Source: Cellvibrionaceae bacterium
GTDB taxonomy: Bacteria > Pseudomonadota > Gammaproteobacteria > Pseudomonadales > Cellvibrionaceae
Length of the DNA: 8,483 bases
Direction of reading: 5' to 3'
NCBI GenBank assembly: GCA_025800435.1
Contig: JAOXRV010000005.1
Coordinates: forward strand, 1 to 8,483
Under the pieces are notes generated by a model that was not told the DNA's origin, made no database searches, and saw only the letters and a list, made by a program, of their open reading frames with translations. Both the position numbers and the translations under genes were made by a program. Below, one piece after another: positions 1-6,741 of this stretch; the stretch's first letter is position 1, and every line of letters begins with the position of its first letter.

Positions 1-474
1 GCCATAGAGGCCGCCGCCACCGCCGCCGCCACCACCGGTATCGGCGCTACTATAGCCACCGGTGGCACCAACTATTGAGCCGCTGTTAATGCCCGCCGGC
101 GAACTGCCACCGCCGCCGCCCGACTGTTTGTTCTGGCCGCCGCCACCGCCGCCACCGCCGCCGGCCACCAGATCGCCACCACTGCCAAAGCGTACCACCG
201 AGGCCGCGCCACCGCCGCCGCCATCACCGGATTTATTGGCGCCGCCCTCGGCGCCGCCGCGGCCGCCGTTGTAGCCGAAGCTGCTATAACCACCACCGGC
301 ACCGGAGCCATTGTAACTACCGTTACCGCCGCTGCCGCCGATACTGCCGGACAGCGTTTCGTTTTCAACCCGCACAATAAACACCGCGCGCTGACCGGCG
401 CCACCGCTACCGCCGTTGCCGCGATCACTTGGGTCTTCACCGCCGACCCCACCGTCGGCACCTTTTATGGTGAT
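1..474 (-). repeat. Poly-glycine domain of TpsA (GGN/GCC-rich low complexity)
   Basis: The plus strand reads as dense gcc/acc triplets, which are Gly codons (GGC/GGT) of TpsA on the minus strand. In the protein this covers residues about 668 to 825 and continues past the edge. Runs of nine Gly lie at 772-780 and 814-822, with runs of five at 752-756 and 786-790. The pattern is not random: ITIKGADGG (668-676) is followed by a short beta-like segment, then GYNGGRGG (734-741), GGGGGAASVVRF (752-763), LVAGGGGGGGGG (769-780) and GGGGGSSPAG (786-795). This order (entry strand, GxNGG, G5-A-S-x-V-R, LVAG followed by a Gly run) resembles the ALK/LTK-type glycine-rich domain, known to form poly-glycine-II helices. 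The homology is inferred from motif order, not from an alignment. Confidence 0.75.
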
Positions 475-2475
475 CCGCAGCCGCGCCGACTGGCCGGCTA
501 AATTAAGATTGCCGCCACTGCCAAAGTTGAGTGCGCTCTGGCTCAAAGAGCGCAGGGTGGTCTGGCCCCGCAAAATCATATCGCCGCTATAACTTTGGCT
601 GCCGTAACTTTGGATGACGATGGGGTTGCCGCCCTGGCCCAGGTAAATATTGCCGCCGCTTTGCAGCCACAATTGATCCAGCGGGTAGGCGTTACCGACA
701 TTGCCCATCAAATAGATATCGCCAGCGCCGGTATTGACACTGAGATTGGAAAAACCATCCACCAGGCCGCGAAACTGCACATCGCCGCCGGCGGTGTTTA
801 ACACCACATTATCGCGCAGCCTAACGCTGTCATTAAATGATATATCCAGTGCGCTGCTGGAGTAGATGCTGCCGTTTAGGTTGATGGCACTGCCGGCATC
901 CAGGGTCAGGGAGCTGGCAGCACCGCTGTAGTGAAAATCATCCAGCAGGGTAATATCGTAACCACCGTTGCCGGTGGTCAGGGTGACATTATTGCTGTTT
1001 AGCGCGTTGCTTAAGCTGGCGGTTGAAATCGTCGTATTGCCCGAGGGCTCAACACCACTATTGACAATATCTGAGCCGACATTGGCAATGGTGATATGGC
1101 CAGGGTCTAGCAACCAGTCACCGGTTTGGCCCTTGGGCGCGCGGGTAGATACCTCGGCGCCTTCAATATTTAAATAGTGCCCGGAGGTTTCCACCTGGCC
1201 GCCATTGCCGCCATTGGCACCGCCGTAGCTGTAAATATTACCGTGCACATAGGTGCGCGAATCGGCCAGTTCAATATCGCTCCACAATACTACGGTGCCG
1301 CCATCGCCACTGACGCTAGCGCTGGCATCAATGCTGGCGTCCTCGGCCAGGCGAACGGTTTTTGCTTGTGCCAGGGCATCGGCATCGGCCAGGACCCGGC
1401 GCTGCTGGTTGGCACCGCCCTGCCAATCGCCGCCGACCAATACCGCACCGCCGCCACTGGCGCCGCGGGCATCAATGCTCGAAGCCGCCGCCAGTTCTAT
1501 CGACTCGGCCTCCATCGTCACCAAGCCACCGCCGGCCTCGGCGGAGGAGACATCGATAAGGCCACTGTGGTTAATATCACCATCGGCGCCGGCGCTGAGC
1601 ATAATTCGGCCGCCCTCGCTGCGGATGCCGCGCGCCTCAATGGTGCCGCTGTTATTGATCACCGCGCGGCTGGCATCGCCGTAAGCCTGGGCCGACAACA
1701 TCACCTGGCCGGCGCCAACCACAATAGCGCCGCTATTATTAATTAGCGATTCCAGCGCACCGCGATTGATGCGAAAGTTCATCAGGCCACTGCCGTCTAG
1801 GTCCAGCTCCACATCGGTGCCGGCGGCCATAATTACTTCGCCGCCCTGGGTATTAATGCTGCCGCTGTGCTCGATTAGCGGGGCCACAAACGCCAGCCGC
1901 CCGCCAGCGCCCAAATTGATTTGCCCGGCGGCATCAATGCGGCCGCCACCGGCGCCGGCAAAATGGTAATTGCCCGCCAAAAAATCTGCGTTGTCGATAT
2001 CTAAAGTCGAAGCCGTTAGGGCGCTGACATCGACCCGGCTGTTGCGCCCAAACACCACCCCATTGGGGTTGAGTAAAAACACCTGGCCATTGGCGCTGAG
2101 GCGGCCGAGTATTTGGCTGGGATCTTGACCGATAACCCGGTTTAAGGCGGTGCTGTCAGCGTCTGGCTGGATAAAGTGCACTGCCGCCTCTTCACCGATA
2201 GAAAAGCTATCCCAATTGGTAATCAACTCGTCGCTGTACTGTTCAATAAACAGCTCATTATCGCGCCGCTGGTAGCTGGCCTCACCGGCCACCACTTGCT
2301 CGCCCTCGGGCAATACCACGCCGGCCTGGGCCAGCACATTACCGCCACCGCACAGGCCCAGGGCCGCCAGCAGGCTGAGGGCTGCCCGGCACTTGCCATG
2401 GGCGCGGGCAAACTCTGACACCACCACCCAGGCCTGGCTGGCTTCGTGCCAAATAATTCTAAATACTCTGTTCAT
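1..2475 (-). CDS. Large FHA-like two-partner secretion exoprotein (TpsA), 3' end outside window
   Basis: This reading frame has no stop from ATG (2475-2473) to the window edge, so 825 residues of a longer protein are visible. It is a type Vb (two-partner) passenger that would be exported by Sec, moved across the outer membrane by the adjacent TpsB, and displayed or released as an adhesin-like beta-helix. Residues 1-49 form an extended signal peptide (ESPR): a conserved N-terminal part (MNRVFRIIWHEASQAWVVVSE), a basic segment, a hydrophobic core and cleavage near VLA|Q. Residues 50 to about 300 are the TPS/haemagglutination-activity domain, with FIQPDADSTALNRV (101-114) and NPNGVVFG (136-143). 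A beta-helix-like region with GGQVETSG and DWLLDP (W454) follows. From about residue 670 the protein becomes extremely glycine-rich (separate entry). Frame continuity was checked at N136, W454 and L666. The start is supported by GGAG seven bases upstream. It forms an operon with tpsB, 50 bases upstream. The ligand is unknown. Confidence 0.93.
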   Translation of the reverse strand, partial: MNRVFRIIWHEASQAWVVVSEFARAHGKCRAALSLLAALGLCGGGNVLAQAGVVLPEGEQVVAGEASYQRRDNELFIEQYSDELITNWDSFSIGEEAAVHFIQPDADSTALNRVIGQDPSQILGRLSANGQVFLLNPNGVVFGRNSRVDVSALTASTLDIDNADFLAGNYHFAGAGGGRIDAAGQINLGAGGRLAFVAPLIEHSGSINTQGGEVIMAAGTDVELDLDGSGLMNFRINRGALESLINNSGAIVVGAGQVMLSAQAYGDASRAVINNSGTIEARGIRSEGGRIMLSAGADGDINHSGLIDVSSAEAGGGLVTMEAESIELAAASSIDARGASGGGAVLVGGDWQGGANQQRRVLADADALAQAKTVRLAEDASIDASASVSGDGGTVVLWSDIELADSRTYVHGNIYSYGGANGGNGGQVETSGHYLNIEGAEVSTRAPKGQTGDWLLDPGHITIANVGSDIVNSGVEPSGNTTISTASLSNALNSNNVTLTTGNGGYDITLLDDFHYSGAASSLTLDAGSAINLNGSIYSSSALDISFNDSVRLRDNVVLNTAGGDVQFRGLVDGFSNLSVNTGAGDIYLMGNVGNAYPLDQLWLQSGGNIYLGQGGNPIVIQSYGSQSYSGDMILRGQTTLRSLSQSALNFGSGGNLNLAGQSARLRITIKGADGGVGGEDPSDRGNGGSGGAGQRAVFIVRVENETLSGSIGGSGGNGSYNGSGAGGGYSSFGYNGGRGGAEGGANKSGDGGGGGAASVVRFGSGGDLVAGGGGGGGGGQNKQSGGGGGSSPAGINSGSIVGATGGYSSADTGGGGGGGGGLYG

Positions 2476-2482
2476 TACCTTA

Positions 2483-2486
2483 CTCC
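2483..2486 (-). promoter_or_regulatory. Shine-Dalgarno site of tpsA
   Basis: On the minus strand GGAG lies seven bases before the ATG of tpsA (GGAG TAAGGTA ATG). This is the only good ribosome site in the 50-base gap behind tpsB. It fixes the start at the residue that begins the ESPR signal. No terminator or promoter is evident in the gap, so co-transcription with tpsB is likely. Confidence 0.75.
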
Positions 2487-2525
2487 AAATACTGCATAGC
2501 CAAGCGCTGCTCGTCGCTCAAGCCG

Positions 2526-4310
2526 TTAAAACCAAACCAGCGCCTGTAGCCAAAAACGGTAGTCTTTACTTTGGCCATCGCTATCAAAACCACTAATTTC
2601 TGCGCGCCCGGGGTTATCGTCGACGGGCAGCGCAACACTAAAATTAACGCTATAGCTGCGACGCTGGCTCAGGCTTAGGCCAAAGCCAGCGCCGGACAGC
2701 TGGTAGCGGTTTGCTCGCTCGGCATTGAGAATGGGAATACTGCGGGGCTGGGACTGACTGAGTTTGACCCAGGCGTGATCGTAAAAAACTTTGAAACGCA
2801 AATCGCCATAGGCTTTAAGCAAGTCGCTAAAGCTGTAGTGCAACTCACCGCGCAGCAGCTGGCCCGAATCGGCTGCGGCCTCGGCCCCGGGGTAAGCGCG
2901 CACACCGTTGAGGCCACCGGCAAAGAGTTTTTGGGAGCTATCCAAATTTTTGCCCGCCCACTGGCCACTGAGGTTAAGGTACAAGCCCCACTGGGGGCTA
3001 AAGCGCTGGTAGCGTGAAAACCCGTATTCAAGCTTATTAAAGCTGCCGGCGCGGCGATAGGATTTGGCATCACTGGCCTGCTGCCCCGGCAGGGCGGACA
3101 AATCCAAATCGCCGTGATGCCAGTGTAGCCGCCACTGGTTGACGGCACTGCCCTGCCAGTGATCGCTAAAGTCTCCACGCAGGCCCAGGCTGGCCGACTG
3201 GATTTCTTTGTCGCTAATCACCAGGGCATTGAGCTGGTCTTCAAACTGATCGACCCGGGCCGCCAGCTCAAGCCAGCTGCTGTGGCCCAGGCTGCGCATA
3301 ATTGGGTAGCGCAGGCCCGCCTCCAAGCTGTGGGATTCGCCCTCGAAGTCGGCGCTTGCGGCGGCTTGGCCGGCGACAACTTCGTAGTTCAGCCCGGTAT
3401 AAGCCAGATCGACCTGCCAGCCCTCATGCCCAAGCGGCAGGGCATAGCCAAACTGGGCGAGCTTAACCCCCTCCGACGCCGTTAGCCTGGCGTGAAGCAA
3501 ATCGCCCCGGCCGCTGGGGCTGTTAATGTCTAACTGCGCCTGCAATTGCTCCTGGCCGGTAAAACGGTTACCGAGATTATTGCCCTGCAGCTGGCCACTG
3601 AGCAGGCCGCCCTCTTCTGTCAGCACATGAATACGAGTGCTGCGCGGCGCGGCCCCCGCCTGAAAACGCGCGCGTGCTGCAATCCCAGGTAAATCATTCA
3701 GCAGTAGCAGGCCGCGCTCCAAGCCCTGCTTGCGCACCGCCTGATCTTCGCCCAGGGCATTGCTGACAATTTTTTTAATCCGCTCGGGATCTGTGCGCAA
3801 GGGCTTGCCAGCCACGGGCTCAACTACCAGGGCCGGGCCAATGCTGTCGAGCTGGCCGCGAATAATATCGATGGTGACCGCGCCCTCGCTAATATCCTGG
3901 GCCGGCAAATAGGCCCGCGCCAACAGCCAACCCTGCTGCTTTAATAACAGGGTTATCTGGCTGGCCAACTGCTGCAGGCCGTTAAAGTCTAGCGTTTGGC
4001 CCTCGGCCCGCTGCTTTAACTGCTCGACCGTTGTTGCCACTAAAGGCTGCTGCAATAACTCGGTTGCGCCCGAAAACAGCAGGCTTTGCAGCCTTATCTG
4101 TTGGCCGCCGGGCTGCTCCGCTGACGCTTTAGCTGCGGGTTTATTAAGCAGTTGTGGCGCGGTCACCGGCGGCGCTGGCGGGGCTTGCTCCTGCCGCAAT
4201 AAGCCACCGGAATCCACCGGTGATTGGGCCCGTGCAGCGCTTGAAATTAACACTAAGAAAATCGGTACAAAAAACAGATTAACTCGACAAGGTGATGCTT
4301 TTTTATCCAT
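2526..4310 (-). CDS. Two-partner secretion outer-membrane transporter (TpsB, ShlB/FhaC family)
   Basis: This 594-residue protein is the outer-membrane pore that recognises the TPS domain of its partner in the periplasm and exports it. Residues 1-28 are a signal peptide (MDKK..., core LFFVPIFLVLISSA, cleavage ARA|Q). A Pro/Ala/Gln-rich linker runs to about 70. POTRA 1 (ShlB type) spans about 72-153 and includes GWLLARAYLPAQDISEGAVTI; POTRA 2 spans about 154-234. The rest is a 16-strand FhaC-type barrel. The conserved loop-6 motif appears as VRAYP (470-474), and the FYD motif (509-511) matches the barrel F-x-D motif that contacts it in this superfamily. The chain ends in an aromatic residue (LVWF), as barrel proteins do. 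The frame opens further upstream at 4397, but the extra 29 residues (MIAPATAGCPRPG...) would bury the signal peptide, so 4310 is preferred although no close ribosome site precedes it. tpsA follows 50 bases downstream. Confidence 0.93.
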   Translation of the reverse strand: MDKKASPCRVNLFFVPIFLVLISSAARAQSPVDSGGLLRQEQAPPAPPVTAPQLLNKPAAKASAEQPGGQQIRLQSLLFSGATELLQQPLVATTVEQLKQRAEGQTLDFNGLQQLASQITLLLKQQGWLLARAYLPAQDISEGAVTIDIIRGQLDSIGPALVVEPVAGKPLRTDPERIKKIVSNALGEDQAVRKQGLERGLLLLNDLPGIAARARFQAGAAPRSTRIHVLTEEGGLLSGQLQGNNLGNRFTGQEQLQAQLDINSPSGRGDLLHARLTASEGVKLAQFGYALPLGHEGWQVDLAYTGLNYEVVAGQAAASADFEGESHSLEAGLRYPIMRSLGHSSWLELAARVDQFEDQLNALVISDKEIQSASLGLRGDFSDHWQGSAVNQWRLHWHHGDLDLSALPGQQASDAKSYRRAGSFNKLEYGFSRYQRFSPQWGLYLNLSGQWAGKNLDSSQKLFAGGLNGVRAYPGAEAAADSGQLLRGELHYSFSDLLKAYGDLRFKVFYDHAWVKLSQSQPRSIPILNAERANRYQLSGAGFGLSLSQRRSYSVNFSVALPVDDNPGRAEISGFDSDGQSKDYRFWLQALVWF

Positions 4311-4318
4311 ATCGATAC

Positions 4319-4366
4319 GGCCTGGGGTACTATAAAAAACTCCCCTAAAATATAGTCGCCCAGGCC
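4319..4366 (-). promoter_or_regulatory. 48-bp interrupted palindrome upstream of tpsB with SD-like loop
   Basis: The plus strand shows arm GGCCTGGGGTACTATA (4319-4334), a 16-base spacer and arm TATAGTCGCCCAGGCC (4351-4366). The arms match at 14 of 16 positions; the two mismatches are adjacent. It ends eight bases before the tpsB start. Read in the tpsB direction, the spacer is TTTTAGGGGAGTTTTT, which contains a near-perfect Shine-Dalgarno core, but this lies 29 bases from the ATG with no usable start codon at normal spacing. A -10-like TATATT also overlaps one arm. It could be a dyad operator or a structured mRNA leader; the sequence does not decide. Confidence 0.7.
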
Positions 4367-4370
4367 GTGG

Positions 4371-4391
4371 GCACCCGGCAGTTGCCGGTGC
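4371..4391 (-). promoter_or_regulatory. GC-rich hairpin next to the tpsB palindrome
   Basis: On the plus strand GCACCCGGCA (4371-4380) can pair with TGCCGGTGC (4383-4391) across a two-base centre, giving nine pairs with one bulged C. It sits four bases from the outer edge of the 48-bp palindrome. If transcribed, the two would form tandem stems in the tpsB leader. There is no U tract, so it is not a terminator in either direction. Confidence 0.5.
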
Positions 4392-4412
4392 AATCATTGT
4401 AAAATAGTTACG

Positions 4413-4430
4413 AATTTTTGCGGAAAAATT
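4413..4430. promoter_or_regulatory. A/T inverted repeat in the divergent tpsB/araC spacer
   Basis: AATTTTT (4413-4419) and AAAAATT (4424-4430) are perfect 7-base arms around GCGG. The element lies in the AT-rich part of the spacer between the two divergent genes. Seven bases further on, CGCTTC occurs twice in direct orientation (4437-4442 and 4445-4450). Either could be a regulator site, since AraC proteins often bind direct repeats. Function is inferred from position only. Confidence 0.4.
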
Positions 4431-4495
4431 ACCTAACGCTTCAGCGCTTCCTTTTTTTGCAATAAACTAGGCGATATTGCTTAAATACGTTCACT

Positions 4496-4501
4496 TATAA
4501 A
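4496..4501 (+). promoter_or_regulatory. Possible -10 box for the AraC-family gene
   Basis: TATAAA lies 24 bases before the ATG in an AT-rich stretch. No convincing -35 is found at 16-18 bases; TTGCTT at 4477-4482 is too close. If real, this would be a weak or activator-dependent promoter. Confidence 0.3.
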
Positions 4502-4525
4502 TTTAACGATAGAGATAAGCGACTT

Positions 4526-5518
4526 ATGGACTGGAAGTCATCGATTGCGCAGTGCGATGCCAGCTGGACTGCTGAACAAGAACCAGGCTCTTTTGAACAC
4601 GAGCAAGAAGCGACAATAGAACTGTTCCCAATACCCTCGCCGCTTGGCCACTGCAATGCCACGCTTTATACCCTACCGCTGGGCTCTACCATGGGTACTT
4701 TTACCCTCAACTTCCACGACGGCGTGGTCGCCGAAGTCAGCTCGCTTATGGACGTGCATAAAGACTTTAATGAGCCCACTCTTATTATTATCTACACCGA
4801 AAGCGGCAACGCCATCATCGACGACAGAATGGTCGAGCGGCAATACACCCTAAGCCCAGACACCACCCATATACAGTTTGGCCAATACCAGGATTACCAC
4901 ATTAATGTGGACACCAAACAAAATATTTCTAACTACAAACTGATTATCAGCAAAACCCTGCTGCAAAGCTTAATGGGTAAAGAAGTTTGCGAGCAGGTAC
5001 TGGAAAAACTCAAGATCACCCAAATACCCGCCGATACCTTTATCGACCTGCCACCCAAAGTTAACCAGCTACTTAAAGACTGCGCCAGCCATATGCGCGA
5101 AGGCGCGGCAGAATCCCTTGCTATCCAGGGCAAGGTGCTGATCTTTCTTTCGGCCCTGGCCAGCCATGTGCTGGAAGACAAGAAACACAACACCAATAAA
5201 CGCCATATCAATATCGCCAAACGCCTGCACGATGAAGTTATTGCCATGCAAGGGCGCATCTCCACCCTGGCCTACTTCGCTGATAAATACGGCCTGTCGA
5301 CCAAATCCCTCAACGAGAGCTTCAAGGCGGTTTACGACCAAACCATCTGGTCATTTATCTTGGAACACCGCCTGCAACAGGCCCACACCGCCCTGGCAGA
5401 AACCGATATCGCCATTAAAACCATTGCCGATAAATACGGCTACGCCAATGTCAGCCACTTTAGCAATGCGTTTAAAAACAAATATGGCTACCCGCCGGGG
5501 CAGTTGCGCAAAAATTAA
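4526..5518 (+). CDS. AraC-family transcriptional regulator (PchR-like)
   Basis: This 330-residue cytoplasmic DNA-binding protein has the usual length and layout of the family. Residues 1 to about 230 form an effector-binding part; IIIYTESGNAIIDD and the following strands suggest a cupin-like fold. Residues about 230-330 are the double helix-turn-helix. The first HTH lies around TLAYFADKYGLSTKSLNESF (247-266). The second carries the family signature, IADKYGYANVSHFSNAFKNKYGYPPGQLRK. The layout resembles PchR-type regulators, which often control iron uptake or surface functions; the ligand cannot be read from sequence. It is transcribed divergently from tpsBA across about 215 bases of dyad-rich DNA, which makes tpsBA and its own promoter the likeliest targets (inference). 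The ribosome site is weak (AGAG about 11 bases before the ATG). The next gene starts 123 bases downstream beyond a strong hairpin, so they are probably separate transcription units. Confidence 0.93.
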   Translation: MDWKSSIAQCDASWTAEQEPGSFEHEQEATIELFPIPSPLGHCNATLYTLPLGSTMGTFTLNFHDGVVAEVSSLMDVHKDFNEPTLIIIYTESGNAIIDDRMVERQYTLSPDTTHIQFGQYQDYHINVDTKQNISNYKLIISKTLLQSLMGKEVCEQVLEKLKITQIPADTFIDLPPKVNQLLKDCASHMREGAAESLAIQGKVLIFLSALASHVLEDKKHNTNKRHINIAKRLHDEVIAMQGRISTLAYFADKYGLSTKSLNESFKAVYDQTIWSFILEHRLQQAHTALAETDIAIKTIADKYGYANVSHFSNAFKNKYGYPPGQLRKN

Positions 5519-5553
5519 GCAGCGCTAATTACATCACGCACTGAACAGCTTCG

Positions 5554-5579
5554 ATTACAGGCCCGCAACGGCCTGTAAT
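5554..5579 (+). terminator. Strong hairpin after the AraC-family gene, probable terminator lacking a U tract
   Basis: ATTACAGGCC (5554-5563) and GGCCTGTAAT (5570-5579) are perfect 10-base arms around a six-base loop, CGCAAC. The position, 36 bases after the AraC stop, suits transcript termination or mRNA end protection. However, the bases that follow (AAGGTGTTATGG) are not a U tract, so intrinsic termination would be weak. A dyad operator for the next gene is an alternative. Confidence 0.5.
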
Positions 5580-5612
5580 AAGGTGTTATGGTTTTACTCG
5601 GGCAGATAGCTT

Positions 5613-5641
5613 AGGGTTTGTAAAAACAGCAAACTGACCCT
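5613..5641 (+). promoter_or_regulatory. Imperfect dyad touching the WYL-regulator start codon
   Basis: AGGGTTTG (5613-5620) can pair with CAAAC plus CCCT (5630-5641), interrupted by TGA. It ends at the base before the ATG at 5642. No Shine-Dalgarno sequence is visible in this stretch. It could be an autoregulatory operator or a translation-affecting stem, but could also be chance. Confidence 0.3.
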
Positions 5642-6622
5642 ATGAGCAAACAAGACCGCTGCATACAACTTAATCAAATTTTCTGCAGTAAGCGCTTACC
5701 ACAAAGTAAGGCCGCCCTCGCCGAGCAACTTGAATGCTCGGAAAAAACCATTGGCCGCTATATCGACACACTCCGAGACTCCTGGTGTGCACCGCTTGAA
5801 TACGACAACGAACACAAGGGCTGGTATTACGAGCTTAAAGACGGCGAAACCTTCGAGCTGCCAGGCATATGGCTGACCGCCGCAGACATTCAGGGCCTGT
5901 TGATGCTGCTGGAAATGCTGCGCCAGTACAGCCACGGCGAGCTCAAAGACGAACTAGAAGCCATTGAGCTGCGCATTCAAAAGCTACTTAAAGCCCAAAA
6001 TATCGACAGCGGCAAAATCAAGCACAAGGTACGTATCCTTACCCAGGGCCAGCGCGCCATCCCCAGCGATGCGCTACACCTGTGCTTTAACGCCACCCTG
6101 GGCGAGCAACAACTGCAACTGAGCTACCGCGACTACCAGGGCCGCCAAAGCCAGCGCCAAGTGAGCCCCCAACGACTTATCTACTACCGCGACAACTGGT
6201 ATCTGGACGCCTGGTGCCACAAGCGTGAAGGCCTGCGCAGCTTTGCTCTAGCCCGCATGAGCCAACTAACAAGCAAACGAGAAAAAGCCATTACTGTCAG
6301 CACTGACAAACTCGATAAACACTTCCGCAATGGCTACGGCGTATTCGCCGGCGAAGCCAAACACACCGCCAAACTGCGCTTTCTGCCAGCAATTGCCCAC
6401 GATATAGCCCAGCAGCAGTGGCACAGCGGCCAACACGGCCACTGGGACGGGGATAACTACCTGCTAGAGGTGCCCTACAGCGATGAGCGGGAGCTGGTGC
6501 AGGATGTGTTGCGGCATTGCCCGAATGTGGTGGTGGAGGGGCCGGAGGGGTTGCGGGAGGAGCTGATTAAGCGGATGAAGCAGGGAATTAGACGACAAAA
6601 TAATCGGGTCAAAACCATATAG
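5642..6622 (+). CDS. HTH-WYL domain transcriptional regulator, CRISPR-linked
   Basis: This 326-residue protein belongs to the YafY-like HTH-WYL family, which binds DNA through an N-terminal winged helix and senses ligands, often nucleic acid, through the WYL domain. The HTH is at about 20-46 (LPQSKAALAEQL, ECSEKTIGRYIDTLRD). The WYL domain includes LSYRD (160-164), the literal WYL motif (186-188) and RSFALARM (199-206). A WCX-type C-terminal domain spans about 239-315 and ends in CPNVVVEGPEGLREEL. WYL regulators are known beside type I CRISPR-Cas operons and other defence loci; here cas3 starts 119 bases downstream on the same strand, so control of the cas operon is the best guess. The start is the only plausible one because an in-frame TAA lies just upstream, but no ribosome site is visible. 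Codon use turns abruptly G-rich from about base 6480. Confidence 0.92.
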   Translation: MSKQDRCIQLNQIFCSKRLPQSKAALAEQLECSEKTIGRYIDTLRDSWCAPLEYDNEHKGWYYELKDGETFELPGIWLTAADIQGLLMLLEMLRQYSHGELKDELEAIELRIQKLLKAQNIDSGKIKHKVRILTQGQRAIPSDALHLCFNATLGEQQLQLSYRDYQGRQSQRQVSPQRLIYYRDNWYLDAWCHKREGLRSFALARMSQLTSKREKAITVSTDKLDKHFRNGYGVFAGEAKHTAKLRFLPAIAHDIAQQQWHSGQHGHWDGDNYLLEVPYSDERELVQDVLRHCPNVVVEGPEGLREELIKRMKQGIRRQNNRVKTI

Positions 6623-6633
6623 TCGCCATCATA

Positions 6634-6650
6634 GTAATCATGAAGATTAC
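6634..6650 (+). promoter_or_regulatory. Inverted repeat in the cas3 leader, candidate operator
   Basis: GTAATC (6634-6639) and GATTAC (6645-6650) are perfect 6-base arms with a 5-base centre (ATGAA). They lie 11 bases after the WYL regulator stop and about 90 bases before cas3. The rest of the 119-base spacer shows no gene; a loose CAAAAC/GTTTTG pairing (6657-6662 and 6685-6690) is also present. The same GATTAC/GTAAT half-sites occur in the hairpin upstream of the WYL gene. An operator function is inferred. Confidence 0.4.
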
Positions 6651-6741
6651 CTAAGCCAAAACAGGCAGGTGACCAAAAAGACAGGTTTTGTCCAAGTCAT
6701 AGTGCAATATAGCGATTGGCATGAGCTAACACACGAATGTA

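Noticed and set aside
1..480. Periodic gccgcc/accgcc blocks that might suggest a CRISPR array or microsatellite.
   Set aside because: The period is three and in frame with an open TpsA frame; they are Gly codons, with no repeat-spacer structure.
1177..1746. A 189-residue plus-strand frame and many similar frames inside 62-3485.
   Set aside because: These are antisense shadows of tpsA/tpsB. They are Ala/Pro/Ile-rich, have no domain features or ribosome sites, and lie opposite well-recognised protein motifs.
4335..4346. A tpsB start directly after the AGGGGAG core.
   Set aside because: The codons at 5-10 bases distance are TTT, TTA, TAT and ATA; none is a usual start.
4311..4397. Longer tpsB start at 4397.
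   Set aside because: It would place 29 non-signal residues before a clear Sec signal and translate the palindrome; the start at 4310 gives a normal signal peptide.
6623..6741. A small gene or CRISPR repeat between the WYL gene and cas3.
   Set aside because: Only very short frames with early stops (such as ATG AGC TAA near 6720) and no repeated 28-30-base unit are present.
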